DNA from: Usnea hakonensis
Lineage: Eukaryota > Ascomycota > Lecanoromycetes > Lecanorales > Parmeliaceae
Direction: 5' to 3'
DNA: 64,000 nucleotides
Assembly: GCA_013423325.1 (NCBI GenBank)
Contig: BLJB01000005.1
Coordinates: 62,001-126,000 of the forward strand
The translations under genes and the position numbers were made by a program. Under the pieces are notes generated by a model. The model worked only from the letters and a program-made list of their open reading frames with translations, had not been told where the DNA came from and made no database searches. Positions 31,177 to 43,597 of this stretch are shown piece after piece. The stretch's first letter is position 1, and every line of letters begins with the position of its first letter.

Positions 31177-33997
31177 TTATAGCCGACTCGTGCGCTTCCG
31201 ACCCAGCTCGCTATACATAATCTCCATTGGGCTTTTCATCTCGAAATCCGTCTGCCTTGAATAGCCCCGTTTGCGCGCCTTCTTCGGAATACCATCTCTG
31301 CTCTCAATGTATAAGTGCTCCCGCTCACTGTCGTGCACGATGCGCCAGATAGCGCTGAACTGCTCTTTGGTCAGGCTGCCGCCACAGCTACCGTCGACAA
31401 CGGCGCTAGGTGGCGAGTTTAGGGACAGAGGGAACATGTTTTGCGGTTCCATGAAATCTGTAAGGTGACTGCCGCTGATAACAAAGTAGCCCAGACAGAT
31501 GACGTTCGTGACGAAGACAGCCACAAGCACAACATAGAACACTCCTTGCCAGGGATGCTGGCCTCCTGACATGTACTCTCTCGTTTTGAGCGTGGCATTA
31601 AAAGCTTGATACTGTGGGTCCACAAGAGTGTCGACAGAAGTAGAGTAGTTCCACCAGTGGATGAAGGGTGAGTCTTGCGAAGAGAGGATAAGCGTACCGC
31701 CCGCCAAGACAGCCAAGGCCTCGGAGATCGAAGGAAGAGAAGGATCGAGGCTATTCGAGGCGGGAATGAGTTGGGAGAGCAGCCGTGCATTTGCACTGTT
31801 TCCGTTCACGATCCCGTCATTTAAGCTCAGGCTGTTCCCCCATTCTGAGACGACGTTGACCCAGTCTGTGGACCAAAAACCTCGGGGAGCTTTTGGCTCA
31901 GATTTAATGTATGCAAGAGGATTACCAGCATTGCAATGTGAAGTCAAGGATCCCCCGCTCACACTGGCGCTGTACTTCGTAGAGCAATCGGGTGATAGAG
32001 CCACCCGCATGGAACACATTGTATACGTCTCCGTTACAGAAGTGGCAAGGATATATACCGAATCCTGGCCATAGACCTGAGAATAGTTGAATACAGTGTT
32101 GAGTGACATCGGCAAAATGGGAAAGATGGGATGCTTTTGGATATCGTCGAAACCGAAGAGGTCATCCACCGCTGTAGGAATGAGTGAGCTGGGAACCACC
32201 AGATCGAATCCGCCAGGCCTGTGCATTTCAAATCAGTCTGTTTTTCTTTTTTGAGATGAAGGACGGGTTCCTATGCCAATCTCTTGTAGGGAATTTCTAA
32301 ACGCGTGAACTTGTGGCATACACATACCAATTTGTCGCATTGGGGAGAGTACCATTGAACGACGTCCATTTGGTATAAACCATCGGAGCTAAGTCAGTGC
32401 TATTCATATTGGCACAAAGAACATTGATGACAGGCGAAGGGACTGAAGCCTCGACAGTGTACTCGCCAAGCCCCTGATTGATATTAGATGAATACTTTGG
32501 ACACTGAAAGATTGCAAACATCGTTTCGAAAGACTGACATTGAGATCTGACGGCTGTATGATACCATTGATGGGATCCATCGCTGCAGTGACAACGCCGA
32601 TGTGCGGCATTGCCATTGTGATATTGTTTACAATTCTCCCATATTGCTCGGAAAGCTGGGTGGAGTTTTGTACATTGATCCAGCTTCCTTTTAGAGTCGT
32701 ATTATCATAAAACATGCCCAACGGATCTGGCCTTTGTGTTAAATCGTCAGATCCATTGCCTGAGTTGATGTTATCCACCCAAGTTGTCAAGTACTGCATG
32801 TAGTTGTGATATGCTTGGGCTGAATGCTGTATTTGGATACAAGTCTTTGCGTAATCAGGGTCTGTTTTCTCTGGGATGGGGGTTTTGCAATTGTCTGAGA
32901 CGGTATAAGTGTTTGCAAAACTAGTTGAGACTTTGCCGAACATCAGTCGGCTTTCGGTCTTGCTGAATTGCAAGACCGGTGTAACTAAAGCGTCTGATGC
33001 CGTTGTGTATGTCATTGCCATCAACGCTACCAGGAGAGCGAAGATGCCCAATTTTGTAGAGGCACCGTACTTCACAGATTCCCAGTGGCTGATGATTGTT
33101 CCTACGACAATTGAGGAGTCAGCTTGCCTCTTTCAGGTATGAACTCCAGAGGAGTCTAGAGAAGCACGAGGAACAACATGCTCGCCAAAGAGGCCGTGCG
33201 ACTCATATTTATCGACCAAGACATGAATACCACCTGGAGCTGTACGAACCTGGCTGCATGACCCACGATCGTATGGTCATCTCTGCCATAGTGACGCCTC
33301 TTGTTTGCAAAAGTGCTCTTTTACTCAGGACTTGTCCAATGAAGGCCACGAAAACAGTGACGAATGACAACTCAATAGACTTGGCGAAAGCTGTGTACAA
33401 GATGGATGCCGTGGTGAAAGGCACTCCCCCGCGGGAGACAGTATGCCCATATGGTAATTTCATCATCGCGATGATCAGCCAGATACCGGAGAATAGGGTT
33501 GAGTAAATTGCCAGTACAAGTATTGAGATTGCTAGCCAGCTGCCGCGGCCATTTGCTGGTCGGCTCTTCATTCTACATTCGATGTCAGCCTGGGTGGGGG
33601 AAGAGCGCTTGTCGAGTGGTTCAAAATCCGAATTTGCGGTGAAAGGTTGATGCGATGGAACGTCGGAGTCATTGTGGACGTTTTCTTCGTGCTCGTCATC
33701 GAAGCGAGTTTCTTTCTGTCGGGTTCCACCCTCAACAGGCTTCCTAGTGATCGACGCTCGTTTCTGTTCGTTAACATTGGTAATGCCCAGCCCATAGCCA
33801 CTTTGCTGTAACACACCAGCTCCGGGGCCGGAGGTGTCATCCTCATTTGCTGAAGCTTCTCGGCTATGGCCGTGGCGATGAAGAGGTGGAGAATTTGGAG
33901 AAGTTACCAATGTAGAGTTGGAATTGAGAGAATAGTCTGACAAATGTGAGCTTGGTTGTCGGAGGAGGTGATCAGCTTGGTCAGAATTGTGCTCCAT
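31177..33997 (-). CDS. Large multi-pass membrane protein, function unknown
   Basis: Minus-strand exons 33997-33250, 33101-32539, 32473-32328 and 32218-31177 (introns 148, 65 and 109 bp) give 832 residues in frame. A disordered cytoplasmic N-terminus of about 150 residues precedes a first span (WLAISILVLAIYSTLFSGIW). Then comes a second span and the conserved MRSWVMQPGT-like turn (RSWVMQPGT IISHWESVKYG here), a third span (LGIFALLVALMAMTYTTASDAL), a long extracellular domain with many Asn-glycosylation sequons and Cys residues, and a last span (GVFYVVLVAVFVTNVICLGYF) with a charged tail. This is a widespread Pezizomycotina family without an assigned role. I do not infer a function. Confidence 0.75.
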
Positions 33998-34840
33998 GGC
34001 AGTTATCTAGGATTTCCCAAAAAAGGCCAATGGGAAGAGGCTTGGAATGGTTGCCTTAGGAAAAGGGAATCTGACGGCTTATATGATACAGAGATCAACA
34101 ACCGAAACACTCAGGAGATCGGTGCTCGGTGAGTGGCCATGTGGTTCAAGCCGTTCCCGTGGGGGAAGAGCAGATCTGAACGATTTCGAGACCAAAAATA
34201 AAAAGACCCGAGATAAACAGCGTAGAAATGGGTGTGGTGCATTACGCGAGTGCAACATGGCTTTGGAATCTGAGAATTCTCATTGCACAGTCCAAGGCCG
34301 CGATCCGCATAATCAGTTGTTGGTGTTACATCTTGCAAGTTGCAATTCTTGCAATTCTACGAAAGTGGTCACCCGCATATTGATGAGACGGAAGCGTACT
34401 TCTGAACCTGTCCTGTAGAGTATGATCCTAGGCTTTTTCCTGAGTGGCTTACATTCTCAATCAAACATGATCCGGGCAAATCGTCCGACGCAGCATTGAG
34501 GTGGGTGGGCTTATGCATGTCGCCGGCGATGACTCTGGATTGGGTCTGAGGCTGAAAAGACATACGGTATCTACCTTACCTTTTGTGATGACGGGTCTCA
34601 AACTACTTTACTTTTCGAGGATGGGGATCGTGTGTTACACTAGGTAAGCGCCACCAGCGCGGTCCTCTGTTCTAATAATAGATCACACCTCAGTAAGGTA
34701 AAGTACAGTAGGTACCTAAGGTAAGTATATTTGAAGTCAAGGCGTATCCTCCGCTATTAGGGTAAATGATATATAATATCAGTAAGATGAGACCCTTTTG
34801 ACAACTATATTACGTAATGGCCATTTGAATAAATCGAGCT
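33998..34840. other. Intergenic
   Basis: 843 bp between the membrane protein start and the thioesterase-like stop. A short GGTA/CCTTA-rich stretch lies around 34690-34740. No gene seen. Confidence 0.4.
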
Positions 34841-36124
34841 TCAAGCGTTTCCCATATCCTCCACTGCATCTGGCCTGTCCCAACTTTGCTGTTCGAGCCT
34901 TTGTATTCGCTGCAGCAGATCGCTCACTCTTCTTTCATTCCGTATTCTCGATTGCTCCTGTAGCTCAAATGTCTTCTTGAACTCTTCAACCATAAAATCT
35001 TTCAAAGGCGACTTGCTCCCTCGGCCATAATCGTAAACAACGATGTCCTCCACACACCGTGCCGCTGGACGCTGATGTCGCTCTGATAGTATCAGTACGT
35101 CCAGGATGAAGGAGTCTGTCGAAGCTATGGGGGCTGTCCGAAGTTTGTGGTAGACTGATATCCGGTCTGGCCAGGCCATCGGCTGTCAATAAGTCAGGAA
35201 GGAACCAATGCACCGCTAGCAAAAGCCTCCTTAGGAATAGCGACCTACAAATTTGAAATCCGTCTTCATGCTTCGTAGTATAAGCCCATGGCCTTTCGGT
35301 GTCCAAAGCTCCGACCACTCACGCTTCTGCCCCGGATCTATGTGATTGGCAAAGTTCTGGGCCCAGTTGATACGAGCCGATTCAGCATACCGAACATATG
35401 TAACGTTATTTACGTGACCTTTCAAATCGTGTCAGGGAAGACAAGTAGCCACTGCGAGCGTATTTCATACCCTTCTCGAGTGTTAGATTCTTCCTTTGCT
35501 AAGAATCAGGAATTCTAGAGCATGAGGACAATATAGATTGCATAGGTCGACGGGTAATAGCAGACAAGCATAGCTACTATTGACATGAACACATCGTTGT
35601 TGGACCTGACATGAGTGCAGCACGGTGGATATGCGTATAGAAACCGAGCCACTGCATAGTTCTTCGAGCACAAAGAATTCCAACTCACCATAACATCCTG
35701 AACACATCCGCCCTCATTGTCAGCCAAGTTCTCACGTACTCGCCTCCTCTCCTCTCTTCAAGTGATCCCAGGACAGAACGAATCTTACCATTTCCCCCCA
35801 TACAACCTCCCTCCCTTCGCATCCCGCTCTGCCCCTCCCCGTGAGAAATCCCTCCGAGCCCGCAAATAATTCCCGCCAATCTCTTGCCACAATCTTCATC
35901 ATGTTCCCCACTTCATCAATCTGTTCTTGACTTAGGCCAAAGACTATACATTTGCCGATGCGCTGCTTGAGGTCGGACAGCCAACGGGCTGGGAGGGCGG
36001 CTCCTAGGGAAGCACCGTGAGGGGAGTTGCAGGTGGACAAGACGCGGCATGGTGGACGTTTTGCCTGGCGGAAGGGCGTAGATAGGGTTCTAACGCAAAG
36101 CGGGCGTGTTAATGGGTGGGGCAT
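34841..36124 (-). CDS. Hotdog-fold thioesterase-like protein with a one-base frame problem
   Basis: Minus-strand exons as read: 36124-35789; a 9-nt exon 35697-35689 (GAT GTT ATG); 35418-35249; 35182-34841. The N-terminus (RPLCVRTLSTPFRQAKRPP) looks mitochondrial. WRELFAGSEGFLTG and WGEM, then GHVNNVTYVRYAESARINW, is the 4HBT-type acyl-thioesterase pattern. Later DRISVYHKLR and ARCVEDIVVYDY fit the same fungal family. Joining WGEM-DVM to GHVNN needs one extra base at the end of the 9-nt exon: the sequence is ATG|GTGAGT where ATGG|GTGAGT would keep frame, and the only usable acceptor is AAAG|GTCAC. Without it TAA follows at once. So it is either a one-base deletion, an assembly error or a splice pattern that I missed. 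About 265 residues if in frame. Confidence 0.65.
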
Positions 36125-36352
36125 AGCGTAAGTCGTAGAAAATGATTTGAAGATTATTTATAGCTCTCGATTTTTGCTTGGTGACAATTAGTCCGTCTCT
36201 GACGTGAAATTTGTAATATTGTCCTCGTAGCCATGCTTATGCTATATATCTTTACAACCCTAGACTATCATGACCCAGCATGAAAAGTAGAGCACCTCGC
36301 TATGAAGTACATGGAATTTTCCTTCAAGCACACCAAATCCTATAAACCTCAC

Positions 36353-38966
36353 TCATTCAAATTCAACCGTCTTTCCGCCCCTTGCTTCTCTTGCTTGCTT
36401 TGCCTGTGCTCGCTCTGCCCTTCTTCTTCGCCGGTTATTTGCATAGTCTGCACTGGCTTCGGTAGTATTTCCATCGTACGTTCCCGGGCTACCTATGCTG
36501 GCCGTCCGAGGAGGTCGCAAATTTGATGAGCTCTCAGGTATTGGCGGAGGTGCTGGTACATTCGTGCCAACCTTATCATACTGTGCTTGGGCCCTGGCTG
36601 CAGCCAGTCGCTCAGACTCGATCCTCATGGCCTCAGCTTGCTGTCGCTCCTGAAATTGACTTCGTCTGAAACGGTCTCCACTGCCATCCGTACCACTAAG
36701 AGTGCTGGCGCTGTCCCCTCTGCGCTTACCCGATTGCTCTTGGGAGCGCCGTCGCGCTTCTCGTGCTTCTCGTTGTGCAGCCGCTTCTGCCTCGGGCAAT
36801 CTTCGGAGAGTGACATGGCGGCCATCCTCGTGCATCTTAACCTTGACGCTGACAGGTGGTGAAGCTACGCTGGGTATGCCACCACTGACTGATTGACGAC
36901 GGTTTCGCTGATCCCGGCGACTAGACGAGGCTTCAGCAGCTTCAGCAGCAGCCAGACCCACAGCGCCTCCTGCTATCCCTGCAGCAGCAGCGTCACGACC
37001 GGCATGGTGGCGCCAATGATTTCGACCATCGTCACCGATGTATACCTCTGAGCCAGATGAATCAGCATGGAAGATACCATGCGGGTCTGGTGGTATTGGC
37101 GGCATAGCGACTTGTCCATTACGAGGTATACCACCAAGAGGCAGCTCTTCGTTGCGGTTCCTGTCGCGCGCGTGGGTAGGTACGACAGGCCCAGTAGCGC
37201 CAGCAGGGTACGAACCTGCCGGGATTGGTGGAATTCCAGTACCTTGAGAGGGCCGGTTAATGCTAGTCAATGACGTCGTATCGCTGCTAAGGCTTGATGA
37301 ACCAGGTCGATGATGGCGAGGAGGACGGCCGTCACCTGTCAGGTGTCCACCGTGGACTCGAGCTTCTTGTTGTTCTGCAAGCTGTTGATCTTGGTTAGGT
37401 CCTCTTCTTCTGTTAAATATGCTACGTGCCAAGCCCAACACGCCAAGGGTTGCAATCCCATCTCGTATACCATGTCCTCTTCGAGGTTCAGCACTGGCAC
37501 TTTCGTAGCTCGAGTAAGACAGATCACTCTGACCGCGATTGGGAGGTCGATGGCCTATAGGGAGTGGTTGATTGGGAATTGGTTGTCCTGGAGCAAGGGG
37601 TTCATGTTGGTGATGCTGGCTGTGAGGAAAGGTTTGAGTCGGAGGATACCGATTCTCCGGCAAGGGTTGATTGAGAGGGATAGGCCCTCCAGGAGGCAGT
37701 CGACCTTCATCAGGTCTATCAGGGTTGATTGCCGTAGCTCCTCCAAGAGGAGGACCGTACTCTCCAACATCACTGTCTCGATCCTTGTATCTCCGATCGA
37801 AAAATCTTGTAACCAATCCGGCTGCTCCAATTGGGGCGGCGATCCTCAGTAACCTATCTTCCCATACGCCGTCTCCTCCATAGTTTCTACTGTAATCTGA
37901 GTACTTTTCGTCCTCAATATACGAACTTGAGTGCCTTCTATGTCCAACCACTTCAGTGCCACCACCAGGACCAACCCCGGGTGCGCCAACAGGATCAACC
38001 CGACTTCTCGATCTTCGACGCCGGAATCGATCAGCGAGTGCGTACAGACCTGCGCCGGCTACCGCGCCTTTGACTAGATTTCCTGTCCGGCCTCCTGTAC
38101 GCCCTTCACTTCGCCCAGGTCGTCGGTCTTCTACCGGGCTCCCGGTATCATAGCTGTATCGACTGTCATATTCATTTCCTCCTCTTTTCTCTCGTATGCG
38201 CGTTAAAATGAAGTAAACGACAAGGAGCACAAAGACAGCCAATGCGTACAGTACAAATAGGGCAAGAGGAGATCCGTAAAGGGTTAAGCCTAGGGGTATC
38301 TGTGCGAGCCCTAGAAGAGCGATCGAGCGACCAATCCAGTGGTGGAACTACTTTAGTGAGTCGACGACGTAGGAGCTTGTACTGTAAGCGAACATACCAT
38401 GACCTTCAACGGCTCATACAACCTCCTCTTGTTCCTCTCCTTGCGGTGGACCCACCAGCCTCCAATGAATTGGAAGAGTACCAAGACGTATATTGCTAGA
38501 CCAATTCCATGGTGGGGGTTGCTCAATTTTCTCGAAGGTCCTACTGCGATCCACCCCAGGACAAAGATTACAGTCGTCAAAAGGACAGTCAGAATCTGTA
38601 ACCATATGTGGAATCTCAACGCCCATCTAGGACTTCGGCCGTAGAACCGCACTGTCAGGATAGCAACAGGGACGATAACGAGGAAGGTAATTGCCGCAAT
38701 TATTCCATGGGTTCTGATAAGATTGTGGTATTGTGGTTGCTGGGCGAAACGGTTTCCCATGCCTGTCAAGTGTTAGATTCAATTCACGTGGGAGTGGAAT
38801 GTGCATGTGGCATACCGTTGTACCGCATAGTTGCGAAATTCAAGCCGACAAGGTTGGGTAGCAAGAACGTATTCTCTGTAGCGTCCCATGTCCCGTCTCC
38901 TACGACCATCGTGTTCGAAGCGTAAGAGCTGCTGCCCGCCGGGGCCAATGTCGGAGATGTTGACAT
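36353..38966 (-). CDS. Cytochrome b561-like integral membrane protein with long disordered tail
   Basis: Minus-strand exons 38966-38816, 38762-38398 and 38347-36353 (introns 53 and 50 bp) give 836 residues. FLLPNLVGLNFATMRYNGMG precedes the b561-type core. HG in LIRTHGIIA, H in LRFHIWLQIL, NPHHGIGLAIY and FHHWIGRSIALLG provide the haem-ligand histidines across about five membrane spans, ending with YALAVFVLLVVYFIL (about residue 210). The remaining 620 residues are Arg/Gly/Ser/Pro-rich and disordered, with a Gly/Ala-rich hydrophobic patch and a charged helical stretch near the end. b561 domains move electrons across membranes; the tail is unusual in length and has no known role. The start at 38966 is chosen because an upstream extension has no clear signal; an additional upstream exon cannot be excluded. 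Confidence 0.8.
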
Positions 38967-40505
38967 TCTGGAAGCGTACTGCGAACGGCCACAGGGACCT
39001 CCTTGACAGTAATGGAGATTTTCAAATCCCCTGTCTCTCTGAATCTTCCATGCGACAGCTCGAAGATCCAAGGTCGATTGCGAATACAAAGATGAGAAGG
39101 TGATGGCAACTCGTGGGAGCGTTACTCATAGAGGCGGTCAAGCACAGAATCAGTGGATCTTGAAAATAATTAGAGCTTGCTGTCTGATTAACCAGCTGGA
39201 GAAGACTGTTGGCAAGTAACCAAGGTATGTGCTCGAAGTAAGAAGATTCTAGTCTGATGCTTGGAAGCTAAAGTCAATGGAGAAAAAGTTGGCCACAATG
39301 GTGTAGTCTTTGGTTGCTGAACCTGCTGTGCAACCATAGCAACCGGGTTGTTCCAGGCCACCCACTCACCCACTGCAACCCTATCGATAAGTAACCGACC
39401 CAGCATCTTGCCTCGCTTAACCCACCCCTAATTGATTTAGTTTACCTACTCGACAACTACCTACTTCGTACCTCCACAATAATATTAATGTCACCAGACT
39501 TTGACATGAAGGCGGCTTGCCATGAGTCGGTCATGGCCACAATTGCATGACTGTGATGGATTATTTGTCTCTTACTTGCATCTCGGGAGGATGGGTGATA
39601 GATTGAATTGGTGTACGTATAGTCCGTACACTCAGGGGCCATCATTACTGGAGACCCGCGATCTTTCTTTCTTGTAATTCATCAAATATTTCTTGTATTT
39701 TGCGCAGATTTCTACCCGCCTTTTTTGATGGTCAACTTCCGAGGTTCCCAGGTCCCGTGCTCATGAATGATAAGCTTCAACGCGGGTATAAAAAAGAACG
39801 GACGCTTTCAAGAACGTAGCCGAGGCTACTATTTTCTACCCATTTACAACAACGTACCTATATCGCGAATACAGCCCAAAGAGGCCTCGAAATTACCTTA
39901 TTGAGCAAGAGACCTTATATTACGCCCACTCGATATACGCTCTTTGGTGGTGGTATGTAAGTTCATATGCAGAAATCAGATTTCTGGTAGGGCAATCTGC
40001 GCTTTTTTTTCTGGTGCCCGTGTGGCGTCATAGTGAACATTAGGATAGATTATACGTGCACTTTGTAATTCATACGAACTGTGGTAAGATAGATATGATA
40101 GAAATTGAAAACGAGGCCGAGATCATGATACATTCGTTTCTACTCGTGATATCTACTTTACTCACGTATAGAAAAGGAGATATCGATTTCTTAGTCACCC
40201 CTAGAAACTGCTTTGGCGCCTTGGCCGTACCAGCCTATTTGACACTGGTGCGTGTTACGTATACGATGTAGCCGAAGGGGTCTTGGCCGCGTCATTAAAT
40301 GCTACTCTAACGTTTTAAACGGTGCTTGGCTGACTTGGCAGATGGCTCTCGCAAGCAAAGATGCTTCTTATTTGGATAATTAATTAATATTAACCAAGTA
40401 AGGATCCTTTCCTCTCCCTTTTCCCCATCGCCATGTGGACCTTTCTCATACTCCTGCTCTCTTCATCGCTCTCTTGTCATGAGGCGCTGCTGAAGCTCTT
40501 CACTT
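38967..40505. other. Intergenic, divergent b561-like / GT92 promoters
   Basis: 1.54 kb between two divergent genes. Short frames only, none with recognisable motifs; AT-rich near 40020-40150 and 40375-40395. Confidence 0.5.
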
Positions 40506-41621
40506 ATGGCGCCTCCGCCATGGCTTTATATCCTCACCTCGAACCCAAGACACTCATTTAAATACCTCGCTCTCTCTGCATGTCTGGCTTTCGTTTTTCT
40601 GTCCTTGACCTGGTCGAGAAATCATCATAAGCCACTCGACACACTGTTGGCTACGTCGACGAAGCCCTCGGCAAATATCCCACCTGGCAAACCCCCTATT
40701 ATATCGCCAGAACCAGACCTCGGTCTCGAAGACCTACCGATCCTCAACAAGTCTGCGATTCTCAATAAAACTATGGTTGCGTTTCCTCCTCTGCCACCCG
40801 CTGATGAAGAAGAATACCTCTCGCTATGTCTCGCCATCAAGGACCAACCTGGCGACCTTGATGAATTCTTAACCCATTACTACTACCACCACGGTATCCG
40901 CCGGTTTTATGTTATGGACGATGGCAGCGATCCTCCCCTCTCATACACGCCTAATTTTGGCATTCCTCCATTCGCCGTCCCTCGCTCCGCTGTCACTTTC
41001 ACATATATTCCACGTATCCTTGACCGTCCTCAACCCTTCCAGCACACAATATACGAGGACTGCATTGGCAACTTTGGCGAACGCCACACGTGGATGGGCT
41101 TCTTCGATACCGACGAATTCCTTGAAATGCGGGGTGAAACGACTTTGGTGGATTGGTTACGCCAATGGGAGTCAAACGATACAGTTGGAGCATTGTCCGT
41201 TAATTGGATTACTCATAATTCTGCAGGTCAGCAAAAACGACCGCAAAGTGACACTCGCAGGGGATTCGGACGTTGCGTGGTCGACGGCCCAGCCGGATAC
41301 AATGCGGAAGAAGAAAACTCGCATGTGAAGACTTTTGCAAAAACAGCCTTATTCGAAGGCGTGAACAGTGTGCATAATATGAGGACCGCATTTGGAACCG
41401 TCTCAGTAGGAGAGAAGGGTGATGAGTGCACGATCAAAAGGTCTCCAGTCACACATGATATGTGGGCTCTTCATCATTACTCTGTCAAATCTCATGAGCA
41501 ATTTCTCGAAAAGCAGGAGCGGGGCAGTCCCAACAATCACCATGCCGTGGAGGACTTTTGGGATCTGATCGAGGGCGCTGATGATTACGAATGTCCGGAG
41601 TTGGCAGCTTATGTGCCCTGA
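40506..41621 (+). CDS. Glycosyltransferase family 92-like type II membrane protein
   Basis: An intronless 371-residue frame from ATG 40506. A short cytoplasmic N-terminus and one anchor (KYLALSACLAFVFLSL) are followed by EEYLSLCLAIKDQPGDLDEF, HHGIRRFYVMDDGSDPP, WMGFFDTDEFLEM (metal/nucleotide-sugar Asp motif), a Cys in RRGFGRCVVDG and WALHHYSVKS. This is the pattern of DUF23/GT92 enzymes, which add galactose or similar sugars to glycans in the Golgi. Acceptor unknown. A possible 34-bp cryptic intron at about 41226 is too short to be believed. Confidence 0.85.
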   Translation: MAPPPWLYILTSNPRHSFKYLALSACLAFVFLSLTWSRNHHKPLDTLLATSTKPSANIPPGKPPIISPEPDLGLEDLPILNKSAILNKTMVAFPPLPPADEEEYLSLCLAIKDQPGDLDEFLTHYYYHHGIRRFYVMDDGSDPPLSYTPNFGIPPFAVPRSAVTFTYIPRILDRPQPFQHTIYEDCIGNFGERHTWMGFFDTDEFLEMRGETTLVDWLRQWESNDTVGALSVNWITHNSAGQQKRPQSDTRRGFGRCVVDGPAGYNAEEENSHVKTFAKTALFEGVNSVHNMRTAFGTVSVGEKGDECTIKRSPVTHDMWALHHYSVKSHEQFLEKQERGSPNNHHAVEDFWDLIEGADDYECPELAAYVP

Positions 41622-42633
41622 CGGCGTGAACAATGTGCGCGAGCGACCACACATTTTGCGAAATGAAGGGCAGTAGCTTCGGACTGTACAGACTATTACG
41701 ACTATGAAGCTCCTGCTTTGCGACAGCCGCAGTCGTGGAGATTGGATTCCTACAACCACTACGCCGGCATCCGCTCAGACTACCACTTCTTCTTCGAACG
41801 GACGATCATCGAAGAAAACAAGACACTCAATATCCAGAGTAGAGAGAACAACTTTGATGACCCAGAACAGCGGTAAATTTCGGAAATCATATTCCGATGA
41901 ATGTCGCGGGAGATAGATCTATTCGCTAGATCAGCGCATTGGGGGGGTGGGAGAAGCGGGGGAAGAAGGGGAGGATCGAAAGATGCACCTGATGTTTGTG
42001 TGGATTTAGGGAGGCAAAGACAATGTCGGATGTCTGTGAGCCCCTGTGAGGAGGGAGGTCTGTGGTCCACAGACTATTTAGTAGTCAGGGTGGGCAGGAT
42101 GATTTGGATATTTATATAGATGTGAGATACAGAAGTTGTCATTGTCAGACGTATTGATTACGGTGTCCGATGATCAAGTCGAACATGCCTAACAAGTCGC
42201 TCTGACAATTGTGCATAAGTACTATGTACACCTCATTTGAGGGAGTAGACTGAGCCATACTCCGTAATTCTTATGTTTTTTCAACGCATGGATCAGGCAC
42301 GGGACGCTATGGATCCAATGGCATTTTAGGCGCCCCGTTCAACTTACTTAGGTCTAGATCCCGCCTAAGCTGCATACTTGGCATTCCTTCTATCACCCCC
42401 GTTGAGCGTTCTCACTGGTCGTTCAGCGCTCGCACCATGAAGTCTCGGCGGCTATGCAGTGGGCTTCAGCCCATGGTCTGTTCCACTTCTTACCTGCGAT
42501 TACCTCCTGTCCTCCTCACTTCCGTTCTCCTCGAATACTATTTCGGCGACAGCGAAAGAGTCTTTAGCCAGCGGAGACTGGCGACAGCAAAGGATATAAT
42601 ATACCCGCCTACAGAAGCACTGTCACCGCCACG
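41622..42633. other. Intergenic
   Basis: 1.0 kb; G-rich block at 41940-41975, otherwise ordinary. No supported gene. Confidence 0.4.
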
Positions 42634-43597
42634 ATGAGACTTCCCTCGTTCCTCTCCTCTATTCCGCGGCAATGGCGCACACCAAGGGTTATACTCGGCC
42701 TCTTAGTGCTCGAGGTCCCCCTGACCATCGCTGCGCTTGCACTCTTTGGCATCGCTCAGCCGGATTTATACCGCACTCGCTTTTGGCAGGAAGGAGCCGA
42801 TCATGGATGGAATAGCAATCCCAATCAGCTCATCTACGCCATTGCAAACTACAGGCCTATCACAGCGCCTTTGCCATGGAGACAATTGTTTGCATGCTCT
42901 GCCCGTGAGATCTGGAAACTAGCGGCTGACATTGTCTAGCACCACCGAGTACAACGTAGTGATCTCGGTCCTCTCGGTCTTCATCCTTCTATGCAAAGGG
43001 GTCATGTTTATCACATCGGTCTTTTACCCTGTTATATCCGTATTCATCCACTCTGCGCTTGTCGCCCTCTTTGCTGTGAGCATCCACAACCAAGCTGGAC
43101 CTGACATGAGTGATCCGGCGCATCCCCAACCGGGAGCGCCTTGGTATATTACCAAAGCCTGTGGACCGCCAGTCAGCTCAGATCTCATCGGATATTGCAA
43201 GCAAGCTAAAGCTGCGTTCGCCGTGACAATTCTTATGATGTAGGTAAGACTCTGCCAATCAGGCTATACTTGTTCTAAACGATTCAGGGCACTGTTTACC
43301 ACGCAGTTGATCCTTGCCCTGATCTCTCTCTGGTGGCCTACCAATCGATCACGATCAGGCCGTGGCTCTAGAGTCTCGGATAAAGAGTCGGGTCAAGCGC
43401 CGTGGGAGATGATGGAAGGCCCAAAGACACCTGGGATGGCAGGAGGGTTGAGGAGCCCCACAACCCCGAGAACTACGGCGTTCAACACCCTATCTAGTAA
43501 CGGGAAGGCACCCGTAAGGCAAGGCAACCAAGGAATACCGCTTAGGCACCATATTGGAATGGGTGAAGAGACATATCAGGGTCCTAGTAAGAGGTAG
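42634..43597 (+). CDS. Four-TM membrane protein, function unknown
   Basis: Exons 42634-42887, 42940-43239 and 43288-43597 (introns 52 and 48 bp) give 287 residues. Hydrophobic spans are VILGLLVLEVPLTIAALALF, VVISVLSVFILLCKGVMFI, FYPVISVFIHSALVALFAV and AAFAVTILMMALFTTQLILA. A polar Ser/Arg/Pro tail of about 90 residues follows. The layout resembles MARVEL-type four-span proteins, but no diagnostic motif is seen. Both introns are required, since the unspliced reading hits a TAG at 42937 and another at 43241. Confidence 0.75.

Noticed and set aside
41226..41260. Possible 34-bp intron in the GT92 gene
   Set aside because: Shorter than any supported intron in the window, and the frame is open and family-like without removing it.
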